A stretch of DNA of 64,000 bases from Limnanthes douglasii subsp. nivea (GCA_036936605.1 JAUPFV010000002.1:130370376-130434375); one strand, 5' to 3'; positions 1-13,170 are shown, numbered from the stretch's first letter. Translations and numbers: made by a program. The notes: generated by a model from the letters alone, not told the origin.

Positions 1-290
1 ACTCTAGCCGGAGAACTTAAACACTATCACTATGAAACAACTAAAGGCTACTTAAACTCTGGCTATCAAAATTAGAACAAACAATGAAAGAAGATGATAG
101 TTGCGCAGAACAGAAATATTCATTGAAATAAATAACTTAAAATTGCCTTGGTCTTCCAAGGACTTTTAAATGATCAAAGTCGAACACAAAAAACCTATCC
201 GGTCAAATACCTGACACCATTACAAAAACGAGTGCCTTGGCCTTCCAAGGACTTTAGTCTGGATAGAAAATAAACAAAGTGGATCATAAG

Positions 291-3278
291 TTAAGGTTGA
301 GCCTTTGAAGATGGCTCACCTTCATCTACCTTCTTGCCCTTAGGGTCATTTTTCCCTTCATCTACCTTCTTGCCTTTAGGATCGTCTTTCTCTTCATCTG
401 GGCTCTCCCCAGTGTGTTCTTCATCACCCGAGGAATCACTAGAATAGCCATACCGGTCGCATTCGGCCATCGTGTGGTATGGGAGGTCTTCAGGCTCAAC
501 ATAAAGCCATAAGTCCCCTAGGTTCTTCTTCGGAAACTTTTCATGGAAGAGTAGAACCATGTCATACCTCACCTTCTCAAGCAATTGCTCTTCGCTTTTG
601 ATCATCTGGTTGGCATAAGCATTGATCTTGGCTTGGATCTTGGCCTCCTGCTCCTGTAACAAAGTATTTTTCTCCTTGGCAGCCTTGGACACTGCATTCT
701 CAATAGCAATCTTATCAGTGGTTAAGTTGGTGATGACTTTGTCCTTTGCCTTGGTTTCTTCCTTTGAGGTAGCAAGGTCCTTCTCCACACCGGACAGCTT
801 CTCCCGGAGGTCTCTGATGGTTTCCTCTAAAGTGGCGACTTTTGTGGCGCTCTCCTTCTGATTCCTCTTCAACTCCTCGTTTGCTTCCTTTAACATGTCA
901 GCATTGGAGGTGGTAGTGCGAAGGTCTTCGGATAGCTTTTCTTTATCAGACTTAAGGTCTTTAATGATGTCTGCTTGACCCCGAACTTGTCTCTCCAACG
1001 TAAGTACCGGCTGCACATTGCTTAACAAGGAGTGGGCTATGGTATCCTTTTCACTAGAGACGATAAAAGTCTTACCATTGAAGTTGACTGTATTGGAGCT
1101 GCTCGGAGGAATGTAAGGCCCTGCAAAGTTATCTCTGGGGAGGTTGAGGAAGTATTCACCAAGCTCACCAAGACCGGTGATGTCTACTCCATCAATGTTG
1201 AGATCTCCTCCCTCAACCTCATCAGTGTGAAAGTCCCCAAAATCTCTTCGGCATGCGTTGGGTCAGAAGGCTCAACTTGGAAAGAAGGCTCTGGAGCCCG
1301 GAGAGAAAGCTCATTTCCCTTGGAAGTCTTTTTCTTTTTTGCCTCCCGGTCTGCATCATCGCTTCCCTGTTTGCGATTTCTCTTGGAAGCCCTTGGAGGT
1401 TTTGGGAGGTTCGTTTCCTGCCTTTCAGTCTCTTGCTCCACTACTTGCAAGAGAGCAGCATCAATTTGGCTCTGGGCTGGCCCCTCCGGGACTGTTGGAG
1501 CATCTTTCTCAGCATCATCAGGGTTGGCATCACCCACCACTCTTTTGCATTTCTTCTTCTTGCCCTTCATCTTGCTCGGGGCTTTGGCCCGGCCAGGCAG
1601 GAAGAGTGTCCCATCTGGTTCATGGGTCTTCTTGAGCACAACGTCTGGAGAAGGCTGGGTGGTGAGCTCCTCCCAGGTCAAGTCTCTCCGGCCTGTGGTG
1701 TTCCACAGGTGAGACCTTTTCAAATTTCCACTGGTGAAAGCATCATGGAATCGGTTCGCCCAATTCTCAGCAGCCCATGCATTAATCTTGCCACAAGTTA
1801 TTTGCCCGGCTTTCTGATAGCCACTGAACTCCTTGGGCAGTTCTGCTAAGACAAAAATGAGATAAGTTATTATAAACTAAGTCTAAAAAGAGAAGAGAGA
1901 CAAATGCAAGATACTTACGGTCACTCCTTCATCTACTTCTGAGGAGGCTTGGGTTCTCTCCGGATTTTATCTTCCTGCCGTTCTCCCAGGCGCCACTAAC
2001 AAATAGGAACTGAGTCCTTCAGTTCCTCTCCGCTTCCAGCAGATCGTCCACAACCTTGAAACCATCCCCCATATTGAAATGGTAAAAGGGGATGTGGTGG
2101 TTTTTGCACAAGCTGGCCACTGCAGCGAACTCCTCCATTGGCAGGGGGATCCCGGACAGCCTTGATGCCATGATGCATGACATAAGGGTATAACAAGCGT
2201 TGGGGCTCAACTGGCTCGGACAGAGTTTGATCAGATGGAAATATCTGACAATCTCTGGGTCTAGTGGGAACCTGAGCCCCCAGTTGAACAGCTCCGTGAA
2301 CATGACCACTTCACTCAACTTGCAGTCCATGGGGGTCTCCGGATGTTTAGGGATCCTGATCTTTACATTTTCTGGAATACCCCATTTCCAACGCATCCTG
2401 CCCAACTCAGCAGTGTGGATGATCGCATAGTTGATTTTTTGAAGGGAGAGGAGATAATTAACGTTGACCTTGTGAAAACAAGGCCCTACTTTTCCTTCTA
2501 GGCTCTCCGGCAGATCTGGATGCCTCAAGTACAACTTTTCCTTGCCCTTGTCCTTCTTGGCAACTATTTCTTTGCTAGTCTGACCGGAGGGCTCAGACTC
2601 AAACGGGGCCTCTTCAACAGAGTCCTCCATCACTTCATCCATGATTGTTGAAGGGATTTCAGCAGCTGTAGTGGGGGGAGGGTTCAAACTTGATTCAGCC
2701 TTATCTCCGGACTGATGGGCCTCAGTGCCCCTTTGATTTCTGCTCTCCGGTAGTGTGTTTGGAGCAGAAGTTTCTGGTTGAAGGATTGGATTGGAGCCCT
2801 CCGGTCCGGACAGCCTGTCCTTAGGGGCTCTAATTGGCACCTTTGATCCGGTGTTGCTATCCTTTATCCCCGACCTTGAGGGAGTATTTTTGGTTCCCAG
2901 GCCTTTAACCAACCGGCCTTTCCTCCTGTCAACCAACTTTTCAGGAGAGTGCTCTGTATCTGATCCCATTGTAATGAAGGGAGAAGGTTTTCTAAGGCTA
3001 GTGGCTGTAACTTCTGGCTCGACAGTAGGCACCGATTCCTGAACTGAGGAACCAGAGATTATGGGGGAGAGAGTGGTTTGAAATAGTTTTCTAGGCTTAG
3101 TACCTTTGGAAGAGGACGAGCCTCGATCTGACTCAGATGCAGAAGTGATAGGTCTGTCGACAGGCAAGGCAGGTAACCCTGCAGCAATCCGTCTTTCTCT
3201 TTCGACTTTTTGAGCCTTCTCTAACTCATAAAGGTTGAGCCACCCGCCTTTGACAAGAGCGTTCCTCGCTGTAAACAT
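291..3278 (-). pseudogene. aORF of element C (putative gypsy-type transposon protein), broken
   Basis: Antisense extra gene of the element. It starts at MFTARNALVKGGWLNL (ATG at 3278), contains the conserved block DPEIVRYFHLIKLCPSQLSP typical of the Pfam 'putative gypsy type transposon' family, and ends in a coiled coil and an acidic tail with a repeated PKGKKVDEG motif (stop at 291). A 76-bp intron is predicted at 1843-1918 (GTAAGT donor and AG acceptor on the minus strand), at the same place as in A and B. Breaks: a TGG-to-TGA stop after LLEAERN near 2019, a second TGA in place of Trp shortly before the intron, and a frameshift near 1245. The function of these aORF proteins is unknown. I read this copy as non-functional. 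Confidence 0.85.
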
Positions 3279-3379
3279 AAATTGTTGAACTAAGTTTTTT
3301 GCTTTAGAGAGAGAAAGCTTTGAGAGTTTTAACAGAAGTGAGTTTGAAGGAGATGGTAAAACAGTAGAAATGAATTTGT

Positions 3380-3559
3380 ATTTATAGTAAATCTGAAAAA
3401 GTAGTTGATTCCTAAGAGAATTCGAAAAGTTTGGCAATGATTAAAAGGCGGCGCTGATGTCACCACCTGTAATTAAAGAGGTTGCTTTTCGAAGAAGGTG
3501 GGTTCGAAATTGAAGGTGAAAAAACGACTGAAGCAACCAATCAGATAATGACACGTGTC
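3380..3559 (-). promoter_or_regulatory. aORF upstream region of element C
   Basis: Upstream of the aORF start lie a TATA box (TATAAAT on the minus strand, 3380-3386, about 108 bp from the ATG), TGACATCA (3455-3462; TGACGTCA in A and B) and the palindrome GACACGTGTC, a G-box core (3550-3559). The same three motifs in the same order precede the aORFs of A and B. They lie outside the LTR, which implies a separate promoter. Confidence 0.6.
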
Positions 3560-3713
3560 CCACGAACTCTGGCAAAAACCGTTTTGAATTCGTGAAGCTT
3601 TATCTGTCCGGGTAAACCCATAGACCTGTCCGGATTAAAACTACCCCTGACGTCGGACTGTTTTTCAGGTCTTTGGCAAGAATATTTGCACAAACACCTA
3701 AAAAAGGGGCTCC

Positions 3714-4140
3714 TGATGAATCCGAATCCTGCACACTCCCCGGACAAGGACAGATCGGTCCAAGGCCTCCGGACCGGACAGATCACACGGACCGGACAGA
3801 TCATTTTGAACACTATGACCATGGGACTGTTCGAACTATGACAAAAGTACTAAAAAGCCTAAACACTTCTTGACTAAGCTACTTGCTCTCCTACTTAGAG
3901 CTCATGGGTCTTTGAACATGACCCGGGTCCATTAAACATGACCCGAAAGCCCATAAGGGCCCAAACATCAGGGTATAAATACCCAACCACCTGCATTAAG
4001 TATGGGTAATGAGTATTAACTGCTACCAAGCTGCTTAATTATCTCTCTACTCTCTACTATAAACACATAACACCCGCACACTACTATAAAACACCAACCA
4101 AAATTACTAGCCTACCCTCAGGCGATTATTATCCACACCA
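3714..4140 (+). repeat. 3' LTR of element C
   Basis: A 427-bp LTR that starts TGATGAATCC and ends TATCCACACCA, with TG..CA termini. It matches, in inverted orientation, the LTRs at 14166 and 41059, including the GGGTCAT/GACCCGGGTC region and a TATAAAT box at 3973-3979. The purine-rich run AAAAAAGGGGCTCC directly precedes it at 3700-3713 and is the polypurine tract that primes plus-strand DNA synthesis. Confidence 0.9.
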
Positions 4141-5940
4141 GTAATAACGAGTATTGAAACTCAAATATCAAACCTAAGGGAGATAATATTATTTATATTT
4201 AAATCTAATATATAGTATATACAAGATTACTAATTAATAAATAAACAAGAAACAAAGATTTATTTGGTGATATGTAGGATCAAGATTTGGTGTAGGTAAA
4301 GATTTTATAAAAGGTAATAAAATAAAATAAAAGTAATCGTTGTAAACAATAATAGAAATGACAGGTTCTCTTTCTGAGTGTTGTAATCATCTATTGATCT
4401 CATGCAACGACGTATCCGGCCAAATAAAAAAATCCAAAAGGAGAAAATGGTTGCTTCAAATAAATACAAAATAAAATTAAGTTGGAACTTTAAAAGGACT
4501 GAATAGGTTAGATAAACTTGGTGCCAAATAATCTGAACTCGAGATCATAAAGAATGCGATGAGATACCGTAGAGGCGAGGGTCAGATAGGATCTAAAAAT
4601 TCTTGCATTCTCTCACACCATATGTGGTAGATAATTTTACCAAAGCAGGCATACGAAAGGTATCGAGATCTGGATGGAGGTCAGGTGGATGTCTCATGGA
4701 TCTAAGAGACCTAATTGTTATTGTGACTTAAAAAAACCAAGCTTGAAGCTTGCAAAACCCCATATATCCTAAATGTAACTACAATCATAAATGATATAAT
4801 TAATGGTTTTTTAGGCGGAATTGCATAATACACAATCGGGGGAGGTGTTTAGACCCCAACTCAAAAGCTTATCTCGGGTGGATAATTTTCCTTGGATAAC
4901 AAGACAAATGATGAAAGATCGGCGGAGAATATTAATTTTATATCATAATAGCCTAGCTCACCCAATGGGGGGATGTCCTTACGAATGACATTGTAAGTAT
5001 CCTTAATAGTGAACTTGGTTATTCCTCTCTTAACATTCTAATAATGGACGTCGATAAGAGAATGGGATAGTTAATCTCATGAAAGGTTTGATGGTTTCCA
5101 CCACTGGCCTACCTTAAATAAGTCTGCCAATTCCAGATACCATCTTATGAAACTACTTTATCATGAATTAGAATAAGAAGAATCAAGAATAGTGCAGATT
5201 TTCTTTTTTGATGAAGCGACAAGAAAAATTAAAACAAAATAGATCAAAACCAATTACAAATAAAATGGTAAAGGTATGCAATTCCCTCTTTTGTTACATA
5301 TTTTGACATTGGTCTCGCATGGATCATCTTTTCTGGCTTTACATGAATCATTTTGGCTTGGCCTCGTATGGATGATCTTTGCATGACCTGGCATGTTAAC
5401 ATCATCCAATATATATCATGTACTAATATCAACTAAGAGTTTCGCATGTTTATAGGATACAATAACCAAAACAGTTAAAACACCACAAGATCAAGTAGTA
5501 AAACAAATATTATAATAGTGTTCATCATGTTAGCTTACTCTAAATTGTTTTTTTACATACACTGATGTATTAGCTTTTATAACGTTTTATTACATAGAAG
5601 ACCTAAAAAAAATATGATTGGGTTGCAGCAATCAAAATGAAGCTGATGAATTCAGTAAAATTCCATCACGAAATAAAACGTGATATAATAGTTGGATGTG
5701 TTTATGTATTATTGGTTACTTTATTTTTAAAACATCACCAATAATATTAGAATTATTATCTCTAAAGCATCATTAAAATAAATTCATTCATCATGGAAGA
5801 CATAACCATTTGTCAAGGAGACACAATTGAAGGGACAATACCAATATATTACAAATGGATGGGTCTTGAAGGGAAAACATAATTAAATTTGATTCAAACT
5901 CTAAAGGAGATCACAAATGAATATGTATATTTAATCTAGT
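4141..5940. other. Unassigned AT-rich DNA
   Basis: No convincing gene. The first part (4141-5200) has higher complexity than the arrays that follow and could be a decayed repeat, but I recognise no domain. From about 5290 scattered copies of a 'CTCGTATGGATCATCTT'-like phrase mark the start of the word array described next. Confidence 0.4.
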
Positions 5941-7650
5941 CTTGTATTTTATTTTTGTAATACATGGTTTATCATCTATTATAATGTCCCAACGTTTATC
6001 ATCTATATGGTATCCTCCATCTATTATTTGTAGGATGTCTTGCATTTTTCATGTATTATATAGCCCACATCATTCATGTATTACTTGTCCAACATATACC
6101 ATACATTATATTGTCCTGCATCTATTATGTAATACATTTTCCTGCATACATCGTGTATTACATTATCCCCCATCATTTTGATGTGGAGAATATTTTCTTC
6201 ATTACACAATCCCGATTCACACGGTCCCATGTGTATTACTTATCTAGTATTTATCATGCATTACATTATTCTGCATCTATCACGTATTACAATGTCCCGT
6301 ATATATCTTGTAATACACTGTCATGCATCTATCGTGTATTATATTGTCCCGTGATATTCTGTGTATTATAAAAAACCTCGCATATGTCATTTATTATAAT
6401 GTCCCTCATTTATCATGTAGTATAATATGTCGTATTTATTATTTAGTATATTATCCTTCATATATCATTGAATAAATTTTCAAAACAAAAATAGGTTTTG
6501 GAAAGAGAACTGAACCTACCAAATGAAGAAAACTAATATGCAGTTGGTGTAGAGGAAGAAGAACAAGAAGAATATGTGGTTGCAAATGAAGAAAAAAAAA
6601 TAGAGGAGGTTCATGTGGAGGAAAAAGAAGAACATGAGGTTGATACAGAAGAAAAAAAAAGGTTAACCTTCCATCTATAATGTTTTTTGGTCTCTCGTCT
6701 AGCCATGATTGTTTGACCTTGCATCTATAATCATTTTCATGGTTTCGCATCTATCATCATTTGTATAGTTTTGCATTTATCATCATTGCTTGGCCTTGCA
6801 TGTATTTCCTTATCCCGTATTTATCATCATCTATGGTCTCTCGTCATTTCCAGGTTTTGCAATTATCATCTTTTCCTAACCTCATATGAATTTATCATTG
6901 TATAACCTCACATGTATTGCATTGTCCCGCATCTATCATCATCGGTTGGTCACTCATTTATTATTTTCTAGTATTCCCATTGTCTATATTTAATATCCAC
7001 GTTCATTAATTTTACAGATGATTAACACGAAAACCTCAACAACAACAGAAGTTGTGTTTAGGAAAAGTATTGACTTAACAATAATGGAATAATTTTGAAA
7101 AAAATAAAATTGTTATAGAAATTTTGAAGATAAAGTAGCAGAACTAAAACGATCGATCATTGGAAAAAACAAGCTCATATCATAATTGGAGAAAAATATA
7201 GAGGAAGATAAAGAAAGAGACGAAGTAGAGACAAAGGTAAAACTTGAAAACACACTTTAACTGTATATGTTGAAAGTAAACATAGAGATGGAAAATACCT
7301 AAAAAATATCCAAAGTATATGCAAGGAAAAATAAACACATAAAAATGTACAAAATCTCTTAATAAAAAAGTATGCATTCAGGGCTCTCCAACTAAAAGTG
7401 TACATGATCAAACTGATATGGAGCAGCCTCATTACCAATAAATGGATGTATAAGACCATCTTTTCCTGACCTCGCGTGGATCATTTTGTCAAGCTTCAAA
7501 TGGATCATCTTTCTCTGGTTTCGCATGGATCATATTTGGTTGACCTCCCATAGAGTATATTGTCTTGCATCTCTCATCTTCTATTGTATCTCGCATATCT
7601 CATCTACTGGAACGCTTCGCATCTATCACATTTTATCTTATTATGTTTAC
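5940..7650. repeat. Degenerate word array, phrase TCGCATCTATCAT
   Basis: Dozens of imperfect copies of a short phrase (variants of CGCATCTATCATC, CGCATGGATCATCTT, CATGTATTACATTGTCC) recur at irregular spacing of about 15-45 bp. Open frames here (for example 5942-6371) are by-products of the array and have no domain. A purine-rich GAAGAAGAA block interrupts it near 6540-6660. The same phrase recurs in separate arrays near 12.3, 13.2, 25.4, 26.6 and 32 kb. Confidence 0.6.
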
Positions 7651-7932
7651 TAATATACTGGTTTTACATTTCCCATAAATAACTAAAAGAAGGGCCTTCA
7701 TTTTCATTATTCTTATATCATATTCAGTTTGAAATATCTAACCTAATTGACCTTACAATCGAGAAAAATGGCCATTTGAAAACCTAGTAACACAAATACT
7801 TGAAATCAAACAATATTACAGACCAGAACTGGTTTAAAATAAGAAAGGTAACAAGATCCCGATGCATGGTCGATTCCAAGATTACCATGTCCTATTTATA
7901 TTACTAATATGATAGAGATATTAGGTTAATAT

Positions 7933-8633
7933 TGATATGGGTTATTTCTGATCAGAAGGTAGGCATTGAACAGTACATTGTTCCTCGACTATCGTGTTTG
8001 GTGGCAGATAATCCCTTGACTTTAACATGTCCGTTGACAGTCTCTGGACTATCGCGTTTGGATAAAGTTAGTCCACCAGATGCTCTGATCCATGAGAGGC
8101 TGACTAAACTCAAAGGAATAGTGGTGATACAAAAATTTGGGGACTATGGTGACAGGTGGCATCCTCTCATGGATCAGAGGATCTGGTGGACTAACTTATC
8201 CAAACGTGATAGTCCAGGGAATGTCAACGGACATTTGAAATTCAAGGGACTATCTGCTACCAAACACGATAGTCAAGGGACGATGTACTGTTCAAAGCCT
8301 CGGAGGGTATATTAGGAAAGATTTTTTATCTTGTTTAGGAATTTAATGTTGGAGTGTACTGTAGATAGATGAAAGAGGTATGTACTAGCATTCAATTTTT
8401 TATTACCCCCATAAATGAAGGTGGTTAGGGTATTTATACTTGTTTTGTGACCTATGGGCCTTCATCGTCGGACTATAGACTCGGGCCAGGTCTAAAGACC
8501 CATAAGCCCAATCAGCAGCCTGCTGAACACAATCCACTTGACCATACTGTTCAATTTGGCATGGTATCGAATATGTTTGAACTGCCCTTTGGATAATGCA
8601 GTAAATCGGTATCAAAGAAATGTGACCTTATTA
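7933..8633 (-). repeat. LTR of element D, interrupted by a foldback element
   Basis: Starts TGATATGG and ends GACCTTATTA; the ends have drifted from TG..CA. The landmarks ATTACCCCCATAAATGAAGG and GGGTATTTATACTTG match the LTR of element E and the solo LTR at 38265. Removing the foldback insertion (7962-8299) and one copy of its 10-bp target duplication leaves about 353 bp, close to the lengths of those relatives (379 and 355 bp). Confidence 0.75.
7962..8299. mobile_element. Foldback element copy 1 (338 bp)
   Basis: Ends GGCATTGAACAGTA and TACTGTTCAAAGCC form terminal inverted repeats that extend inwards through most of the element (ACTATCGTGTTTGGTGGCAG against its complement, and TTTGGATAAAGTTAGTCCACCAGAT against its complement). 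Flanks are tcagaaggta (7952-7961) and tcggagggta (8300-8309), a 10-bp target duplication with two differences. Size, long inverted repeats and the 9-11-bp duplication fit a non-autonomous Mutator-like foldback element. The ORF at 7932-8315 is a by-product. Confidence 0.85.
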
Positions 8634-8810
8634 GTAGCCCTTTAGGTCTTGCAAAGATACTTTGGAAGAGCTAATTTGAAGAGAAAAACAAAATTTGGTA
8701 TATATCTGAAGTGAATTCTGATTTGGTTTGTATTCAAACCAAATCCTAATCTGATCCGAAGAGATTTCATTTACAGTTGGAAATTCCAAAAGTCAGTTTT
8801 TTTTAAGTAT

Positions 8811-8982
8811 GACACGTGTCGTGTTCTGGTTCGACCTTTCAGCAATTTTCCCCTAGATTCTTGTACCTGATTTTCAAAAGGTAATTAAGGTGTAACCCTC
8901 ATGCTTCCTAGCTCATAATCATTACCTTTGATGGATTTATTTCCCCTAGGTGAAACCCTCATACCTCTTACCTCTATATAAA
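8811..8982 (+). promoter_or_regulatory. aORF upstream region of element D
   Basis: GACACGTGTC (8811-8820) and TATATAAA (about 8975-8982) stand at positions equivalent to the G-box and TATA box of elements A-C, although the surrounding sequence has diverged. TGACGTCA is not evident here. Confidence 0.5.
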
Positions 8983-9072
8983 TTATTTTTACCTATTTTG
9001 GCTTTTTGAAACTAGAAGAAATCTCTGAAGAGAGAAAACTTGATAACTTGAAATTGTATCTGGACAATTTAT

Positions 9073-11587
9073 ATGTCCACAGCCATAAACACTTTGTGAA
9101 AGGAGGTTGGTTAAACTTATCCGATTTGGAAAGAGCAAGAAGAAAGGCAAGAATCACAACTGGACTCCATGCATCTCCTGGTTCAGAGATTAGCCAAACA
9201 AGGCCAAATACAGACAAAAGCTCATCATCATCATGAACATTAGTAATTTAAAAACCATCTTTTATCCCAACCCTATCTCCTTTTGAGTCAGAGTCTTCAG
9301 TTCAAGAGTCTCAAAAGTCTTTTCCTAAGGAAAAATAAGTTTCCAGTGTTGGAAAACCTTCACATTTTCTTACTATGGGACCAGATGCTGAAAATGCCAC
9401 CCTTTAAAGGATCACACGCCTTTTAAAATCCAAAATCACTTCTCCCTATTTAAAACATGTTAGTTCGGAGACAATAAAGCCTCTTGTAGATCATAAACCA
9501 TCCGAACAATAGTCAAACATAATGGAGGAAAATAGGGAAGACACCTCATTCAAGACGTCTGGAAAAACAGAAGACACTGCACCAGATCGGATGAACAAAG
9601 GATTAGTGGGGCTACCCAACACTGAGTCACTTTTGGAGTGCCTGGAGTGGAAAATAGGGCCAAACAATTTCAAGGTTAGTGTGAAGTACCTTATAGATCT
9701 TCACAAAATTTATTATGTGTATACCCATACTATTGAACCGGGTCGAATCCGAAAAAATGGGGCTTTCCGGAGTCTGTTAAGGTGAGAATCTTAGTCACTC
9801 CGGAAACTCTCATGGATGGAAACGCCCATGAGTTGGTGGTGTATACTCAAGTGCTCAACTGGGGCCTTTTGTTCCCTTTTGACCCATAAATAGTTAGATA
9901 TTTCCATCTAATAAGATTGTGCCCAAGTCAACCGAGTCTGAATGAGTGGTATACTTTACTGGCTAGTATTATGGCATCTAGGTTGTCAAAAATTCCCCTG
10001 CCTATGGAGCAAATTGCTATTGTGGTGAGTCTGTGCAAGAACCACCACATCCTTTTCTATCATTACAACATAAGAAATGACTACAAGGTGGTGAATAACC
10101 TGTTGGAGTCTAAGAAGCTATGGAGGACCCAATTTATCTTCATTAGTGGAGCATGGGAGAATGGAAGAAATATAAACTCCACTGAAAATCCAAGTCAGTT
10201 GACTAGCCGATGGAAAAGTTCAAGTAATTTCCGTTCGGATTTTCATTAGTCTCCACCTACGGAATACTATGAGGAGTAGAAACCTTTCTTGGGAGTAGCT
10301 GACCACTTCTCCTCCATCGGATATCATTCTAAAGAGGTTGAGGCTAAGGATGGCAAACTTCACTTGCCTTCCTGGACCAAAGCCCATAGTCACCTGGAAA
10401 AAATCAAGAACAAGTAGAAAAAAACCAAAGTCGACTCATCTCACCAAATTTCTGAAGGCGTTGGTTCGGAGAATCCAGAAGGAATCAATGACGACTTGTT
10501 AGAGGCAGTTGAAGCCACAGTAAAGGAAACCGGTGGATCGGATCATCCGCCCTAAATTAAGAAAAAATATCACAATAGGCGCAAAGAAGGCAGCAACCGG
10601 AGAGCTGGAAAGAAAAAAAAAGTAGCTTGTGGACAAAAATCTCCTTCTCCTATTCCTACTGGCCTTCCTCTACAAGAAGAGGTTCCACCTAACCCTCTTT
10701 CTCCAATATTCCCAACAGTCGAACAGCTAGCTACCGAAGGAGACGTTAACCTGGATGAATTTCGTAAGATGTACTTTAGTGATCTTGATAAAGATTACTT
10801 CAACCGGACCTTTCCTCAAGCCATCATAGCCAACATTGTAACCTATAATGGTGAGTCATACGAGGTATCAAGTAAGCAAGATACTTTGATTCATGCCATC
10901 TTGGGTTATATCCGTCCGATAATTGATCTGGAGAGGCAAGTTATGGATAAAGCAAATGACATATCTTCTCTAACCACAGATAATCGGGGCTTGAAGAGTT
11001 CTCTTTCTTCCGCACATCAGAAAGTGGAAACTTTTCTTAAAGAGAAAGAGGAACTGAGCTCTAGACTTACCCAGGCTAAGGCTGCCCATGAGGATATCAA
11101 GACCAAGTACTCCAGACTGGAAATTTCAACTTCCACTAAGATCAAATCTTTGAAATACCAACAAGTTACCAATGCCAGCACTATTAGTACTTTATTCGAA
11201 GAAAAAGCTAGGTCGGAGAAGCTTCTCAAAGATAAGGAAGATGAAAATGCTTCTTTAATAAGGAAACAAGCCCAAGAGATAGCTGCAGGAATAGACTTGT
11301 ACGCTGCCGGTGTGGTGGATTCTTTGGAGAAAAGGGATGAAGGAGTTAAGTCGGATATGGTTCTATTATTTCATAAGACATTTCCAAAGAAAAACCTTGG
11401 GCTTTTATGAAAATACATACCATACGTGGAGATACATTTTCACACCATGTCGGATGAAGACAAACATGGTTATTCTTCACCAAATGAGAGTGACTCTGAT
11501 GAAGGAACCGATGAAAGTTCCAGCACTGACACCAAGAGTCCCACCAAAGATGTAGGTCAGGAAAAGACCAAAGGGAATGAGCCCTAA
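9073..11587 (+). pseudogene. aORF relic of element D
   Basis: Recognisable segments in order: HFVKGGWLNLSDLERARRKARI near the start, the acidic region before TSFKTSGKTEDTA (9540), VKYLIDLHKIYYVYTHTIEPGRIRK (9680-9760), CPSQPSLNEWYTLLASIMASRLSKIPLPMEQ (9920-10010), a basic stretch near 10560-10630, a long coiled coil (10900-11330), FHKTFPKKNLG (11370-11400) and a tail ending KGNEP then stop (11585). Several frameshifts and stops separate them, including a 1-bp loss just after the ATG. The region that follows the intron in A and B differs here, so the splice site is not clear. Confidence 0.75.
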
Positions 11588-11669
11588 GGTTGTTGTATTT
11601 ACTTTTGATATTTCAGACTAAAGTCCTTGGACGGCTAAGGCATTCGGTATCATTTTAAAACTTAAGTCA

Positions 11670-12450
11670 TTGGTTATACAATATCTCACATGTAATGTAT
11701 TGTTCCGCATTTATCTTGTCATTTATTGTACTGCATGGTTTGTTTCACGTCTCTCATGTAATGTATTTATCCCACGTGATATATAATACCTCATATATAT
11801 ATTTGTGAGTTTGTGTTGATTAAACTTATAACTTACAGATTTAATACCTCCACAATAATAATACTTCCTAAAAGACCAAAAATAAAATTAGTATGTCCAA
11901 TAAAAACCATTGGAAAAAAATGAAACACTTGATTGTGGGGTAATGATTTTATGAATTTACTAAAGGTTATATCTAAATGGGCAGACTTGGAACATAAAAA
12001 AGATGATGATATCGCAATATTAAGGAGAGCATAGATTTTTTACTTGTATCTTAATGATAAAAACACAAACAGATTCTAGTAAAAAACCTTATTTGGCGTA
12101 TGTTAATAATGTAAACCTTTATATATAGTTGATTAATGTTGTAAACTCAATCAAAGTTGTATGGTTTGTTTTTAATTAATTATGTTAACACAATAAGAGT
12201 TGTATGTATGTTGTAATACTCCTTAATGATGTACTATGTATATGATTTGGTCTGATGTAGTAAATTATACATTGGTCTCGCATCCATTGCAACCCATGAA
12301 CATGTCTCTCGCGTATAAGCATGCATGTATTAGTCTCGCATATATCAGCTCATATGAGCTTATTATGGATTGTTCTTTTATTAAATGATCTCTAACAGTT
12401 AATATATAATGGTCTTGCATCTATCGTCTGTTAATAATCTCTCACCAAGC
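11670..12450. repeat. Word array, TCTCGCAT/ATCTATC type
   Basis: Phrases such as CTCACATGTAATGTATTG, CCGCATTTATCTTG and CTCGCATATATCAGC recur at 11680-11800 and 12270-12430. An AT-rich stretch lies between the two groups. No gene is supported. Confidence 0.5.
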
Positions 12451-13170
12451 ATGCGGTTGGTTATGACAAATGTCAACTGTCAAGAGGATAGTTGCAACAT
12501 TCAAGAGTTATAAAACATAAAAATACCCCAAAAATACCCTTTACTAACTATATAAGGCTTAGTTTTATCATCTAACTTTAGTAGTTATTTTATTTGTTTA
12601 CTTTATCTAACTTCATATAAACCCCAATGACTGAATGATCAACCCACTCTGGAAACTCCTTCCCTAAAACCGACCCTGCTCATAAGCCACTTATAGACGC
12701 ATTATGACTAATTTAAAACAAAGACCAGATATTTATAAATTTATGCAAGGGTTCTATCCTGGTTATGCTCAGTCTAACTGAAATTAGCCAAACTCAATAT
12801 GAAATTAGCCAAGACCCATTCTAACAGAAGCTATGTCTCATATACAAAACTCGATCTTCCTAGAAAACTCCAACGTCACTTCTATCCTAGTGACCCGCTA
12901 AAACTTCTTGAGATAAACAGATATTTAAAACTAGCAATGGTGAAAGTAGTGATGAAGTGACCTCCTATATAAAGAACCACAACGTATAACGTGAAAATTT
13001 AAGGACTCGGTGTCCTAAGCCAAGTTCTAATATCAATTTCTTTTATGCTTTCTTTTTTAATTTGAATTTTGAATTGTTTTGTACTTTCTATTTTAGAATT
13101 TTTTTAATTTTATATGTTAGAATAGTTTTCTATTTAAAATTATATAAGGTATTGGTTCGTATATAAATTA
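12450..13170. other. Unassigned AT-rich DNA
   Basis: No domain, RNA gene or repeat structure recognised. The part near 12600-13000 has higher complexity (AACCCACTCTGGAAACTCC and similar) and may be a fragment of a decayed mobile element or gene, without support for either. Confidence 0.3.

Larger units (their letters stand above)
1..4140 (+). mobile_element. Element C: Ty3/Gypsy Tat-type LTR retrotransposon, 3' part, cut by window edge
   Basis: The 3' end of an element related to A and B but inverted, so that its gag-pol would be on the plus strand to the left of the window. Visible are the antisense aORF (291-3278, minus), a spacer with two CCTTGG..CCAAGG hairpin motifs (about 145-165 and 235-255), a polypurine tract (3700-3713) and the 3' LTR (3714-4140). 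The five bases after the LTR, gtaat at 4141-4145, would be the target duplication, but the partner lies outside the window. The aORF carries stops and a frameshift, so this copy looks older than A and B. Confidence 0.9.
7933..11670 (-). mobile_element. Element D: truncated sister-family LTR retrotransposon
   Basis: Left LTR (7933-8633) with a nested foldback element, then the aORF relic (9073-11587, plus strand), then the first hairpin motif of the usual spacer (AGTCCTTGGACGGCTAAGGC, about 11621-11640). Similarity to the family stops near 11670, and pol and the second LTR are absent. Orientation is given for the missing gag-pol, as in elements A and B. The sequence diverges clearly from A-C but resembles element E in its LTR and in the GTAGCCC..TTTAGGTCTTGCAAA junction. 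Confidence 0.75.

Noticed and set aside
5942..6371. Overlapping plus-strand ORFs (up to 106 aa) near 6 kb
   Set aside because: They translate the word array; repetitive, no domain, AT-driven open frames.
7932..8315. 127-aa plus-strand ORF
   Set aside because: It spans the foldback element; the open frame results from inverted repeats and crosses the element ends.
11940..12060. Peptide resembling the helical region before ULP1-type protease domains (ADLEHKKDDDIAILRRA)
   Set aside because: Too short, interrupted by a stop, and no catalytic His/Asp/Cys motif seen nearby.
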